Shown here one piece after another: positions 29,487 through 38,618 of a stretch of 64,000 nt of DNA. The stretch comes from Burkholderiales bacterium (GTDB taxonomy: Bacteria; Pseudomonadota; Gammaproteobacteria; Burkholderiales; Burkholderiaceae_E). The stretch is from positions 30,761 through 94,760 of the forward strand of contig QEVL01000011.1 of the NCBI GenBank assembly GCA_003577305.1, given 5' to 3'. The stretch's first letter is position 1. Every line of letters starts with the position of its first letter. Made by a program: the position numbers and the translations under genes. Under the pieces are notes generated by a model, which worked only from the letters and a program-made list of their open reading frames with translations, was not told where the DNA came from and did not search any database.

Positions 29487-30628
29487 TCGGACACCACTTT
29501 CCAGCGGCCGTCCTGGATCTGCGACAGGCGGGAGACGTTGCTGCCCAGGCGCTTCTTCGGACCGAAGGTCATCTCGGCGCTGCCGAAGATGTCGGTCGGA
29601 ATGGTCATCGTGTCCATCGCCTTCACGAAGCTGTCGGTGGTGAGGTTCGGCCCGGCCTTCTCCACCGCGCGAACGAAGGTGTCGATCGCGAGATAGCCGT
29701 AGACCGAGAACACGCTCGGGTCTTCGTTGAAGCGGGTCTTGTACTTGTTGGCCCAGAAGCGCAGCGGCTGTGACGCATCGTCGAGATACGGGATCTGCAC
29801 CGTCATCGCCGCATAGAGCCCGTCCATCGCCTTGCCGCCGAGCTTGTGGATCAGTTCGGTGTAGGCCGCGCTCGAGCCGAGGAACGTGGGGTTGAATCCC
29901 GTCTTGCGCGATTCGCCGATCACGCCGATGGTCTCGCGGATGACCGTGCCCAGCACGACGAAGTCGCACCCTGCGGCCTTCATCCGGGCCACCTGCGACG
30001 AGAAGTCGGTGGCGCCGCGCTTGTAGGTGGTCTTCTCGGCGAGCGCCATGCCGATCGTCTTCAGGCCGGCCTCGGTGCCGCGCAGCACCTCGAGCCCGAA
30101 CTCGTCGTCCTGGTAGACGGTGCAGACCTTCTTCGCGCCCTTCTGCTTCACCAGTTGCGGCGTGGCCTGCCGGACCTGGTCGTAGTAGGTGGCCGCGAAA
30201 GAGTACTTCAGCCGGTGGAACGGCTCGTACATCTCGCGCGCCGCGGTGATCGGGAAGAAGTTGATCACGTTCTTCTCGAACTGGATCGGCATCGACGCCA
30301 TGTTCGGGGCGGTGCCCAGGTGGCCGACCATCGCGAAGATCTTGTCCTGGTTGACCAGCTTCTGCGCGCCGAGCACGGCCTTGCGCGGATCGTAGCCGTC
30401 GTCCTCGATGAGCAGTTCGAGCTTGCGCCCGTTCACACCGCCCTGTTCGTTGAGTTCCTCGGTGCGCAGCGTCATGCCGCTGCGCAACTGCTTGCCGAAG
30501 CCGGCGAGCGGTCCCGACAGGTCGAGCAGCGACCCGATCACGATCCTGTCCTTGGTGACGCCCTGGGTCTGGGCGACTGCGAGCGGCACGCTCAGCGCGA
30601 GGGCCATTGCGACGACGATGCGCTTCAT
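29468..30628 (-). CDS. Branched-chain amino acid-type ABC substrate-binding protein
   Basis: This 386-residue periplasmic receptor of the LivJ class is the last gene of the large minus-strand unit. A signal peptide of about 20 residues (MKRIVVAMALALSVPLAVA) precedes the mature chain. Family landmarks are IVIGSLLDLSGPLAGFG, NEQGGVNGRK, LLIEDDGYDPRKAV and VYQDDEFGLEV. AAGGAGAG precedes ATG 30628. It follows the acyl-CoA ligase by 51 bases and surely partners with LivHMGF upstream. With a CoA ligase and atu/liu-like enzymes in the same unit, the cargo may be a branched or aromatic carboxylate rather than an amino acid. Confidence 0.9.
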   Translation of the reverse strand: MKRIVVAMALALSVPLAVAQTQGVTKDRIVIGSLLDLSGPLAGFGKQLRSGMTLRTEELNEQGGVNGRKLELLIEDDGYDPRKAVLGAQKLVNQDKIFAMVGHLGTAPNMASMPIQFEKNVINFFPITAAREMYEPFHRLKYSFAATYYDQVRQATPQLVKQKGAKKVCTVYQDDEFGLEVLRGTEAGLKTIGMALAEKTTYKRGATDFSSQVARMKAAGCDFVVLGTVIRETIGVIGESRKTGFNPTFLGSSAAYTELIHKLGGKAMDGLYAAMTVQIPYLDDASQPLRFWANKYKTRFNEDPSVFSVYGYLAIDTFVRAVEKAGPNLTTDSFVKAMDTMTIPTDIFGSAEMTFGPKKRLGSNVSRLSQIQDGRWKVVSDYFKGD

Positions 30629-30679
30629 CTGCTTTCTCTCCTTGCTCTCCACCAGACACGGCTTCGGGCTCTGTGTCCC

Positions 30680-32542
30680 TCAGCCCCCTTTGTACATCGA
30701 TTCGATCAGGTCGGCGTACTTCTTCTCCACGAACTTGCGCTTGAGCTTCATCGTTGGAGTCAGCTCCTCGTCTTCCGCGGTCAGCTGCGTCTCGATCAGC
30801 CGGAACGCCTTGACCTGCTCGACCCGGGCGAGCTCGCGGTTGACCCGGTCGACTTCCGCCTGGATCAGCGCCTGGACCTCGCGGGCGCGCGTGAGGCTCG
30901 CGTAGTTCGAGAACGGCACGTCGTGGTCCTGCGCGTACTTCTCGACGTTCTCCTGGTCGATCATGACCAGCGCGGTCAGGAACGGCCGCCTGTCGCCCAC
31001 GACCACTGCGTCGGTGATGTACGGCGAGAACTTCAGCTCGTTCTCGATCTCGCTCGGCGTGATGTTCTTGCCGCCGGCCGTGATGATGATGTCCTTCATC
31101 CGGTCGGTGATGCGGAAGAAACCCTCGTCATCGACCGTGCCCACGTCGCCTGTGTGCAGCCAGCCGTCGGCGTCGATTGCTTCGGCGGTCTTCTCTGGCT
31201 GGTTCAGGTAGCCCATGAAGACGTTGGGGCCGCGGATCAGCAGTTCGCCGGTGGCCGGGTCGAGCCTTACCTCGTTGTAGGCGGCCGCGGGGCCGATCGA
31301 GCCCGGCTTGATATGGGTGGCGGGCATGCCGGTGGACGCACCGCCCGACTCGGTCTGGCCCCATACCTCGAGCATCGGAACGCCCAGCGAAAGGTACCAG
31401 CGCACCAGCTCGGGGGAGATCGGAGCCGCGCCGGTGACGAGGTAGCGGGCGCGATGGATGCCGATCATCTTGCGCACGTTGTCCAGCGCCAGCACGCGCG
31501 CGATGCGAAAGGCAGCCTTCAGCGTGGCCGGCACCGGCTTGCCTTCCAGGATCCGCTGGGCCACGCGACGGCCCACGCCGATCCCCCAGCGGTAGGCGAG
31601 CTGCTGCAGCCGCGTCGCCTCGGAGATCGCGATCGACACCGCCGAATAGAACTTCTCCCAGACCCGCGGAACCGCGATGAACACGGTGGGCGCGATCTCG
31701 CGCACGTTCTCCGGCACCGTATCGGGGTTCTCGACGAAGTTGAGCCGGGCGCCGGTGTAGAGCGCGAAATACTCGCCCCCGAGCCGCTCGGCGACGTGGC
31801 ACAGCGGCAGGAAGCACATCCGCTCGTCGCGGTCGGTTTGCGAGATCACCAGGTTGTAGCCGCGCGTGGTGTAGACGACGTTGGCATGGCTGAGCATCGC
31901 GCCCTTGGGGCGGCCGGTGGTCCCCGACGTGTAGATGAGGATCGCGAGGTCGCCGGGCCGGGCCGTGGCGCAGCGTGCGTCGTATTCGCCGGGGTGCGCC
32001 GCATCGTGTTCGGCGCCCCTGCGGCGCAGCGCTTCCAGGCTCGTCACCATCGGATCTTCGAAGTGGCGCAGCCCGTCCATGTCGAAGACCACGATGTGAC
32101 GCAGTAGCGGCAGCCGGTCGCGCACCTCGAGCACCTTGTCGAGCTGCTCGTCGTCCTCGACGAAGACGACCGTCGTGCGCGAGTCTTCGCACAGGTAGTG
32201 CACCTGGCTCGCCGCGTCGGTCGGGTAGATGCCGTTGGCCACGCCGCCGGCGCACAGCACGCCGAGGTCGGCGAGGACCCACTCGACCACCGTGTTCGAC
32301 AGGATCGACGCGCACTCGCCCGGGCGAAAGCCCAGCGCGGCGAGTCCCATCGCGGTTTCGCGTACCGCCCGCCCGGTCTCGTTCCACGACCAGCTGCGCC
32401 AGATGCCGAGTTCCTTCTCGCGCATGAACACCGCTTCGCCGCGCAGGGCGACCGCGTTGCGGAACATCTCGGGGATCGTCTCGCCGGGCACGACGATGCC
32501 GGGTTCGGGGCGGATGTGCTCGAGGTTCCAGAGGACGCTCAT
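30680..32542 (-). CDS. Long-chain fatty acid-CoA ligase-like AMP-forming enzyme
   Basis: This 620-residue acyl-activating enzyme would convert an imported acid to its CoA ester with ATP. The P-loop is YTSGTTGRPKGAM near residue 193, the A5 motif is VWGQTESGG near 355, with LHTGDVGTVDDEGFFRITDR and the terminal lysine region ELTPTMKLKRKFVEKKY. The ATG at 32542 lies 5 bases after livF and fits the N terminus of related ligases; a 38-codon upstream extension overlaps livF and is not conserved. Its place between LivF and the binding protein suggests direct activation of the Liv cargo. Confidence 0.92.
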   Translation of the reverse strand: MSVLWNLEHIRPEPGIVVPGETIPEMFRNAVALRGEAVFMREKELGIWRSWSWNETGRAVRETAMGLAALGFRPGECASILSNTVVEWVLADLGVLCAGGVANGIYPTDAASQVHYLCEDSRTTVVFVEDDEQLDKVLEVRDRLPLLRHIVVFDMDGLRHFEDPMVTSLEALRRRGAEHDAAHPGEYDARCATARPGDLAILIYTSGTTGRPKGAMLSHANVVYTTRGYNLVISQTDRDERMCFLPLCHVAERLGGEYFALYTGARLNFVENPDTVPENVREIAPTVFIAVPRVWEKFYSAVSIAISEATRLQQLAYRWGIGVGRRVAQRILEGKPVPATLKAAFRIARVLALDNVRKMIGIHRARYLVTGAAPISPELVRWYLSLGVPMLEVWGQTESGGASTGMPATHIKPGSIGPAAAYNEVRLDPATGELLIRGPNVFMGYLNQPEKTAEAIDADGWLHTGDVGTVDDEGFFRITDRMKDIIITAGGKNITPSEIENELKFSPYITDAVVVGDRRPFLTALVMIDQENVEKYAQDHDVPFSNYASLTRAREVQALIQAEVDRVNRELARVEQVKAFRLIETQLTAEDEELTPTMKLKRKFVEKKYADLIESMYKGG

Positions 32543-32547
32543 CGCGT

Positions 32548-33321
32548 TCACCGCCAGGTCTTCTTGCGCTTCCAGCGCCGCTCGCCGCGTGCGCCGGTGT
32601 CGCGGATGCCCAGGTAGAACTCGCGGATGTCCTCCTTCTCGCGCAGCACCGCGCAACTGTCTTCCATCACGATGCGGCCGTTCTCCAGCACGTAACCATA
32701 GTCGGCCGCGTTGAGCGCCATGTTCGCGTTCTGCTCGACCAGCAGCATCGTGGTGCCGCGTTCGCGGTTGATCCGCACCACGATCTCGAAGATCTCCCTG
32801 GTGAGTCTCGGAGACAGGCCGAGGCTCGGCTCGTCGAGCAGGATCATCCGCGGCGCGGCCATGATCGCGCGCGAGATCGCCAGCATCTGCTGCTGGCCGC
32901 CCGAGAGCAGGCCGGCGTCCTGGGCGGCGCGCTCGCGCAGGATCGGGAAGTAGTCGTACACCGCCGCGAGGTCGCGTTCGACGCCGTCGCGGTCCTGGCG
33001 CGTGTAGGCGCCCATCATCAGGTTGTCGCGCACCGACAGAAGCGGGAACACCTCGCGGCCTTCCGGAACGTGCGACAGGCCGCGCCGGACGATCAAGGCC
33101 GGGTCGCGCGCGGTGATGTCCTCTCCGTGGAACGAGATCGAACCCTTGCGCGGGTCGAGGATCCCGGAGATGGTCTTCAGGATCGTGGTCTTGCCGGCGC
33201 CGTTGGAGCCCAGCACGGTGGCGATCTCGCCTTCGCGCACCTTCAGGCTCACGCCGCGGATCGCCTTGATCGGGCCGTAGGCGCTTTCGACGTTGAGCAG
33301 CTCGAGGATGGTCCGGCTCAC
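32548..33321 (-). CDS. livF: LivF-type ABC transporter ATP-binding protein
   Basis: This 257-residue ATPase of a branched-chain amino acid-type importer has Walker A GSNGAGKTT, the Q-loop LSHVPEGREVFP typical of LivF, signature LSGGQQQM and Walker B MILLDEPSLGLSP. It starts with GTG at 33321, overlapping the livG stop as GTGA. The C terminus is extended by a basic tail (GERRWKRKKTWR). It works with LivG on the cytoplasmic face of LivHM. Confidence 0.94.
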   Translation of the reverse strand: MSRTILELLNVESAYGPIKAIRGVSLKVREGEIATVLGSNGAGKTTILKTISGILDPRKGSISFHGEDITARDPALIVRRGLSHVPEGREVFPLLSVRDNLMMGAYTRQDRDGVERDLAAVYDYFPILRERAAQDAGLLSGGQQQMLAISRAIMAAPRMILLDEPSLGLSPRLTREIFEIVVRINRERGTTMLLVEQNANMALNAADYGYVLENGRIVMEDSCAVLREKEDIREFYLGIRDTGARGERRWKRKKTWR

Positions 33322-34118
33322 GGCGCGGGCCTCCGCAACGAAGTCGCGTCGTCGGCGGTGCCCAGGTACGCCTCGATCACGCCGGGGTGGCCCTGCACCT
33401 GCGCCGGCGTGCCCAGCGCGAGCACCTCGCCCTGGTTCATCGCCAGCACGCGATCGGACACCTTCGAGACCAGCGACATGTCGTGCTCGACCATCAGCAC
33501 GGTGATGCCGAGGTCGTCGCGGATGTCCTGGATCCAGAACGACATGTCGACCGTTTCCTCGACGTTCAGGCCCGAGGACGGCTCGTCGAGCAGCAGCAGT
33601 TTCGGTTCGGTAGCGAGCGCGCGCGCGAGCTCGACCACCTTGCGCACGCCGTAGGGCAGGCCGGCGACCATCGTGTCGCGGTAGTGCTGCAGGTCGAGGA
33701 AGTCGATCACCTCCTCGACCTTGCGGCGCGTCTCGCGCTCGGCAGCGCGCACGCGTGGCGTGAATACGAGTTCGCGCCAGAATCCGCTGCGGCGATGGAT
33801 GTGGCGCCCGATCAGCAGGTTCTGGAGCACGGTTGCGTGCTCGAACAGCTCGATGTTCTGGAAAGTGCGCGCGATGCCCAGCGCCGCGATCCGGTGCGGC
33901 GCCACCCCGGTCAGGCGCCGGCCCTCGAAGTCGATCGAGCCGGAGGTGGCCGTGTAGATGCGGCTGATCAGGTTGAACACCGTGGTCTTGCCGGCGCCGT
34001 TCGGCCCGATCAGCGTGAACACCTCGCCGCGCTGCACGTCGAAGCTGACGTCGTTCACCGCCAGCACGCCGCCGAAGCGCACGGACAGGTTGCGGGCGCG
34101 CAGCAGCGGTTCGCTCAC
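33318..34118 (-). CDS. livG: LivG-type ABC transporter ATP-binding protein
   Basis: This 266-residue ATPase has Walker [14 protein letters not shown], the LivG-style Q-loop [12 protein letters not shown], and Walker [16 protein letters not shown]. The signature reads [13 protein letters not shown], a LivG-like variant of LSYGxQRxxE that lacks the usual SGG. The start is GTG 34118, overlapping the livM stop by four bases (GTGA); related LivG proteins begin at this position. Partner of LivF. Confidence 0.93.
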   Translation of the reverse strand: MSEPLLRARNLSVRFGGVLAVNDVSFDVQRGEVFTLIGPNGAGKTTVFNLISRIYTATSGSIDFEGRRLTGVAPHRIAALGIARTFQNIELFEHATVLQNLLIGRHIHRRSGFWRELVFTPRVRAAERETRRKVEEVIDFLDLQHYRDTMVAGLPYGVRKVVELARALATEPKLLLLDEPSSGLNVEETVDMSFWIQDIRDDLGITVLMVEHDMSLVSKVSDRVLAMNQGEVLALGTPAQVQGHPGVIEAYLGTADDATSLRRPAP

Positions 34119-35191
34119 CGGAGGCGATCCGATTTCTGGAATGCCTTCTGGCGCCGGAACAGTCCGCGGCGATAGAAGGGGAACAGCTGGAACCAGGTGC
34201 GGATCTTGAGCCAGCGCCCGTACAGGCCCAGCGGTTCGAACAGCACGAACACGATCAGCACCACGCCGTAGACCGCGCCTTGCAGCCCGGGCGCCTGCCC
34301 GATCGCCGACGGAAGGAAATCCTTGCCGAGCGCGATGAGTTGCGGCATCGAGATCAGGAACACGGCACCCAGGTACGCGCCGTGGATCGAGCCCAGGCCT
34401 CCGATCACCACCATCAGCAGCAGGTCGATCGACTGGATGATGCCGAACTGGTCGGGCGACAGGAAGCGGATCTGGTGCGCATAGAGCGCGCCGCCGATGC
34501 CGGCCAGCGCGGCCGAGATCATGAACGACATCGTCTTGTAGCGGGCCAGGTGGATGCCCATGCCTTGGGCGGAGATCTCGGAATCCCGGATCGCGACGAA
34601 CGCGCGGCCGGTGGGCGAGCGCAACAGGTTCAGCACCGCGAGCGTGCAGAGCACCGCGCAGGCGAGGCACACGTAGTAGAACGACTCGCCGGTGTCGGCC
34701 TTCCAGCCGAATACGTCCACCCCGGGCACCACCTTGCCCGCGTTGCCGCCGGTGACGCTCTCCCAGCGTGCGAGCCCCTCCTCCACGATGAAACCGAAGG
34801 CGAGCGTCGCGATGCCGAGATAGATGCCCTTGACCCGCAAGGCGGGCAGGCCGACCACTGCGCCCACCAGCGCCGACAGGCCGGCGGCGGCCGCGAGCGA
34901 GAGCGGGAACGGCCAGCCCATCGCGGCGAGCACCGTGTGCGTGTACGCCCCCACGCCGAGGAAGGCGGCGTGGCCGAGCGAGAACAGGCCCGTGTAGCCG
35001 GCCAGCAGCATCAGGCCGACGCCGACGATGCCGTAGATCAGGATGAAGGTGAGTTGCGCCAGCCAGTATTCGGGCAGGCTCCACGGGGCGGCCACCAGTG
35101 CGAGCCCGAGCGCCGAATACCAGAAGCGGTGGCCGCCGTGCCGGGCCAGGTCGATGTCCTGGTCGTAGCTGGTCTTGAAGACGAAGCGCAT
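34115..35191 (-). CDS. livM: LivM-type branched-chain amino acid ABC permease
   Basis: This 358-residue inner-membrane permease has about ten hydrophobic helices. Family motifs are [19 protein letters not shown] near residue 65, [18 protein letters not shown] near 118, [14 protein letters not shown] and [17 protein letters not shown]. The basic C-terminal tail after the last helix is longer than usual. ATG 35191 is three bases after livH ends. Confidence 0.94.
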   Translation of the reverse strand: MRFVFKTSYDQDIDLARHGGHRFWYSALGLALVAAPWSLPEYWLAQLTFILIYGIVGVGLMLLAGYTGLFSLGHAAFLGVGAYTHTVLAAMGWPFPLSLAAAAGLSALVGAVVGLPALRVKGIYLGIATLAFGFIVEEGLARWESVTGGNAGKVVPGVDVFGWKADTGESFYYVCLACAVLCTLAVLNLLRSPTGRAFVAIRDSEISAQGMGIHLARYKTMSFMISAALAGIGGALYAHQIRFLSPDQFGIIQSIDLLLMVVIGGLGSIHGAYLGAVFLISMPQLIALGKDFLPSAIGQAPGLQGAVYGVVLIVFVLFEPLGLYGRWLKIRTWFQLFPFYRRGLFRRQKAFQKSDRLR

Positions 35192-35194
35192 CGC

Positions 35195-36070
35195 TCAGAC
35201 CTTCTTGCGCAGGCGCTCGCCGAACAGCCCGTTCGGCTTGACCATCAGCATGACCAGCACCACCACGTAGGCAGCGACATCCTTGAAGCCTTCCGGCAGG
35301 AAGAAGCCGGACAGCGACTCGACTGCCCCGATGATCAGGCCGCCGACGATCGCGCCGGGCAGGCTGCCGAAGCCGCCGACCACCGCCGCCGGAAACGCCT
35401 TCAACCCGATGAACCCCATGTTGGCATGGATGAAGGTGATCGGCGCGAGCAGCAACCCGGCAACCGCGGCGACCGCCGCCGCCAGCCCCCAGACCAGCCC
35501 GTTCAGGCGCTTGACCGGAATGCCCATGTACCAGGCGGCCAGCTGGTTCTGCGAGGCGGCCTGCATCGCGATGCCGACCTTGCTGAAGCGGAACATCAGG
35601 TAGAGCAGCGTACACAGTGCGGCAGTGGCCGCGATCACCACGAGCTGCTCGACCGCAAAGACCACGCCCGCGAATTCGAGAGTCTGGTCGCGGTAGGGCA
35701 CCCGCAGCGTGTGCGTGTCGGTGCCCACGTTCGGAATCATCGTGATCGCGCCGCGTGCGACGTAGCCGATGCCGATGGTCAGCATGACGATCGAAAACGC
35801 GGGCTGCCCGAGGATCGGCCGGATCACGACGAACTCGAGCGCGATGCCGAAGACGCCCATCGCCGCGATCGACGCGAGCACCGCCAGCCAGAACGGGAAG
35901 CCGAGCACCGTCATCAACGTGAGGCCGAGGAACGCGCCGAGCATCATCAGTTCGCCCTGCGCGAAGCTGACCGTTTCGGTGGCCTTGTAGATCAGGACGA
36001 AGCCGAGCGCGATCAGTCCGTAGATGCAGCCTTGCGCGATGCCGCTGATCAGAACCTGCACGACCTGCAA
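35195..36070 (-). CDS. livH: LivH-type branched-chain amino acid ABC permease
   Basis: This 291-residue inner-membrane permease forms the channel with LivM. Visible are GIAQGCIYGLIALGFVLIYK at the N terminus, FAQGELMMLGAFLG near residue 36, and FPAAVVGGFGSLPGAIVGGL near 228, all standard for LivH. The open frame begins at TTG 36070, with GGAG nine bases upstream; GTG at 36061 is an alternative. A 127-base gap to the thioesterase gene is the largest spacing within the unit, so an internal promoter is possible. Confidence 0.93.
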   Translation of the reverse strand: MQVVQVLISGIAQGCIYGLIALGFVLIYKATETVSFAQGELMMLGAFLGLTLMTVLGFPFWLAVLASIAAMGVFGIALEFVVIRPILGQPAFSIVMLTIGIGYVARGAITMIPNVGTDTHTLRVPYRDQTLEFAGVVFAVEQLVVIAATAALCTLLYLMFRFSKVGIAMQAASQNQLAAWYMGIPVKRLNGLVWGLAAAVAAVAGLLLAPITFIHANMGFIGLKAFPAAVVGGFGSLPGAIVGGLIIGAVESLSGFFLPEGFKDVAAYVVVLVMLMVKPNGLFGERLRKKV

Positions 36071-36197
36071 GTGCGATGTCTCCAGGAGTGGGTGCGTCTC
36101 CGGGTCGCGGCGCCGACGCCGGGGAACTCCTCTTCTCGTTGATCGTCGGATGGTAGTACAGAACCGGCTGCCTCAGAGGCACCGGGGAAACCCTCAA

Positions 36198-36617
36198 TCA
36201 ACTGAGCACGTAGGAAGCGGAGCCGGTCGCGATCAGCAGGCCGGCCTCGTTTTTCAGCGTCATCTGCGTCGAGCCGATGCGCCCGCCCAGGCGGGTGATC
36301 CGCGCACCGAAGCGATGCATGATCTGCTCGGGGGGTTCGTCCCGGTGCTTGTCGGCGAGCGCGCACATCAGCGCGAAGCCGGCGGTGGCATCGAGCACCG
36401 CCGAGGTCACGCCGCCGTGCAGTCGGCCGAAGAGGAAGTGGCCGACGAGTTCGGGCCGCATGGCGAAGCGTACCCGCGGCTCGGCCGGGTCGAACGACTC
36501 GATCGTGAATCCGAGAACGCGGTTGAACGCGATCCGCTCCTCGAACACTTCGCGCAGGGCGGCCTCGAAGCGGCGCTGATCCTCCGGCGGTCGCGGCGGC
36601 AGGCTGGTCGCGGGCAT
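36198..36617 (-). CDS. Hotdog-fold PaaI-type thioesterase
   Basis: This 139-residue hotdog-fold protein would hydrolyse acyl-CoA thioesters. The core HFLFGRLHGGVTSAVLDATAGFAL carries the HGG of the PaaI family, with the following aspartate (LDAT) as catalytic candidate. It overlaps the enoyl-CoA hydratase stop (GTGATG); either GTG 36620 or ATG 36617 can serve as start. In this unit it could release CoA from dead-end intermediates. Confidence 0.85.
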   Translation of the reverse strand: MPATSLPPRPPEDQRRFEAALREVFEERIAFNRVLGFTIESFDPAEPRVRFAMRPELVGHFLFGRLHGGVTSAVLDATAGFALMCALADKHRDEPPEQIMHRFGARITRLGGRIGSTQMTLKNEAGLLIATGSASYVLS

Positions 36618-37399
36618 CACTTCCCTCTGAAGACGGGGGCGCGCCGCTGCAGGAAGGCGGCGACGCCTTCGGCGAAATCCCCGGTGCGGCCGGCCTCGGC
36701 CTGCAGCCGCGCCTCGAGCTCGAGTTGCGCGGGCAATGCGTGCCCCGGGCTTTGCTCGAGCGCCCGCTTGATCAGCGCGATCGCGCGCGGCGCCTGGCCG
36801 GCAAGCCGCACCGCGAGCAGGCGAGCCTGGGGCATCAGCTGCTCGTCGTCGAACACCCGCCAGACGAGGCCGAAACGCTCGGCGGCTTCGGCGTCGATCG
36901 GTTCGGCCAGCAGCGCCATCGCCCGTGCGCGCGCCTCGCCCGCGCAGCGCGGCAGGAACCAGGTGCTGCCGGCATCGGGCACCAGGCCGATGCGTGCGAA
37001 CGCCTGGACGAAGGAAGCCGAGCGCGCCGCCAGCACGATGTCGGCCGCCAGCGCGATGCTCATGCCGGCGCCGGCCGCGGGCCCGTTGACCGCGCAGATC
37101 ACCGCCTTGGGCATCGAACGCATCGCGAGGATCACGGGGTGGTAGCGCTCGCGCAGCAGTTCGCCGAGGTCGAGCGAGGGATGCGGCTGCACCGATGCGA
37201 GGTCGGCGCCCGCGCAGAACCCGCGTCCGGCCCCGGTGAGCAGCAGCACGCGCACTGCCTCGTCGGCGGCGGCGCGCCCGAGCGCCTCGCGCAACGCGCC
37301 GATCAGCGCGTCGTCGAGCGCGTTGAGCACGTCGGGGCGGTTCAGCGTGATCGTGGCGATTGCCTCGCCGGATTCGTAAGTCACGGGCGGCGCAGTCAT
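36617..37399 (-). CDS. Enoyl-CoA hydratase/isomerase (AtuE/PaaG-like)
   Basis: This 260-residue crotonase-family enzyme has oxyanion-hole segments GFCAGADLASV near residue 62 and AVNGPAAGAGMSIALAADI near 105-123. The later acidic motif reads LVPDAGSTWFLPR, like PaaG and LiuC/AtuE-type hydratases. In atu/liu pathways such an enzyme hydrates the carboxylated glutaconyl-type CoA. ATG 37399 is 22 bases after the acyl-CoA dehydrogenase gene ends; the thioesterase overlaps its 3' end. Confidence 0.9.
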   Translation of the reverse strand: MTAPPVTYESGEAIATITLNRPDVLNALDDALIGALREALGRAAADEAVRVLLLTGAGRGFCAGADLASVQPHPSLDLGELLRERYHPVILAMRSMPKAVICAVNGPAAGAGMSIALAADIVLAARSASFVQAFARIGLVPDAGSTWFLPRCAGEARARAMALLAEPIDAEAAERFGLVWRVFDDEQLMPQARLLAVRLAGQAPRAIALIKRALEQSPGHALPAQLELEARLQAEAGRTGDFAEGVAAFLQRRAPVFRGK

Positions 37400-37421
37400 C
37401 GGAGCGTCCTTTCCGGTGCGT

Positions 37422-38618
37422 TCACAGCATGCCGAGCTGGCGCGCCGCGAGGTCGTTCAGCACCTCTTCGGCCCCGCCGCCGATCATCATCACCTTCACC
37501 TCGCGGTAGATGCGCTCGACCCGGGTGCCGCGCATGTAACCGGCTCCGCCGAGAATCTGGACCGCCTCGTCCGCGCAGTCGCGCATCACCCGGGCCGCAT
37601 GGTTCTTCACCAGGGAGATTTGCGCAACCGGCGCGTCGCCGCGGTCGATCCGCGCGGCCAGCTGCGCGAGCCAGGCGAGCACCGGCAGGATCGAATCGAC
37701 CATGCGCACCAGCTTGTGGCGGATCACCTGGTGCGCCAGCAGCGGCTGGCCGAAGGTGCGGCGCTCGCGCGCCCACGCGAGCGCATCCTCGCAGCAGACG
37801 ATCGCGGAGCCGATCGCCTGCGCCGCCATCATGAGGCGCTCGCCGTTGAAGTTGTTCATGATCAGCGCGAAGCCGCCGTCGAGCGGGCCCACCAGGCGGT
37901 CTGCGGCGACCGGGCAGTCGTCGAAGTGCAGCGCGGCAGTGTCCGAGCACCACCAGCCGGTCTTGGCGAGCGGCGTGCGCGTGAAGCCCGGCGCCTCGCG
38001 GTCGACCAGGAACAGCGAGATGCCGCGCGCTCCGGGGACTCCGGTGCGTGCGGCGACCAGGTAGTGGTCGGCGCGCATCCCGGAAGTGATGAACATCTTC
38101 GATCCGTTCAGCCGCCATCCGTCCGCCGGCTCGCCTTCCGGTCGCGGCGTGGCCCGCGTGGCGAGTCGTGCCACGTCGGATCCGCCGGAAGCCTCGGTGA
38201 CCGCGAGCGCGCCGATCGCCTCGCCGGCCAGGATCGGCGGCACGATGCGTGCGCACAGCGCCGGATCGCCCGCTTTCAGCAACGGCCCGAGCATGATGGT
38301 GTGGCTCATCAGGCTCGCGATCAGGCCTCCCGAGCCGGCGCGTGCGAGTTCGATCGTCGCGATGATCCGCGACAGCGTGTCGCAGGGCGTGCCGCCCAGT
38401 TCGGCCGGGTAGCCCAGGCCGAGCAGTCCGATCTCGGCGGCCTTCCGGTACAACTCGCGCGGGAACTCGCCCGCCTCGTCCCAGGCGGCGGCGTGAGGCG
38501 AGAGTTCGCGTTCGACGAAGCGGCGCAGCGCGTCGCGCAATTGTCCGTGCTCGACGGTGGCGCCCGGCGAGCGCGCCAGATCGAAGCAGTCGGCGAGGGC
38601 ATTCGGATCGTGGCTCAT
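37422..38618 (-). CDS. Acyl-CoA dehydrogenase
   Basis: This 398-residue flavoprotein has the FAD segment AVTEASGGSDVARLATRA near residue 145, KMFITSG near 180, FNGERLMMAAQAIG near 260 and the C-terminal ILGGAGYMRGTRVERIYREV followed by IGGGAEEVLNDL. The glutamates in GGAEEVL occupy the usual catalytic-base region. Start ATG 38618 overlaps the biotin carboxylase stop (ATGA), so it is translationally coupled. It is the second dehydrogenase of the unit, probably acting on a later or different intermediate than the AtuD-like one. Confidence 0.92.
   Translation of the reverse strand: MSHDPNALADCFDLARSPGATVEHGQLRDALRRFVERELSPHAAAWDEAGEFPRELYRKAAEIGLLGLGYPAELGGTPCDTLSRIIATIELARAGSGGLIASLMSHTIMLGPLLKAGDPALCARIVPPILAGEAIGALAVTEASGGSDVARLATRATPRPEGEPADGWRLNGSKMFITSGMRADHYLVAARTGVPGARGISLFLVDREAPGFTRTPLAKTGWWCSDTAALHFDDCPVAADRLVGPLDGGFALIMNNFNGERLMMAAQAIGSAIVCCEDALAWARERRTFGQPLLAHQVIRHKLVRMVDSILPVLAWLAQLAARIDRGDAPVAQISLVKNHAARVMRDCADEAVQILGGAGYMRGTRVERIYREVKVMMIGGGAEEVLNDLAARQLGML

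Noticed and set aside
33318..36197. A 959-residue protein covering livH, livM and livG
   Set aside because: Only the part from 34118 is the LivG ATPase; the rest is an alternate frame across the permease genes.
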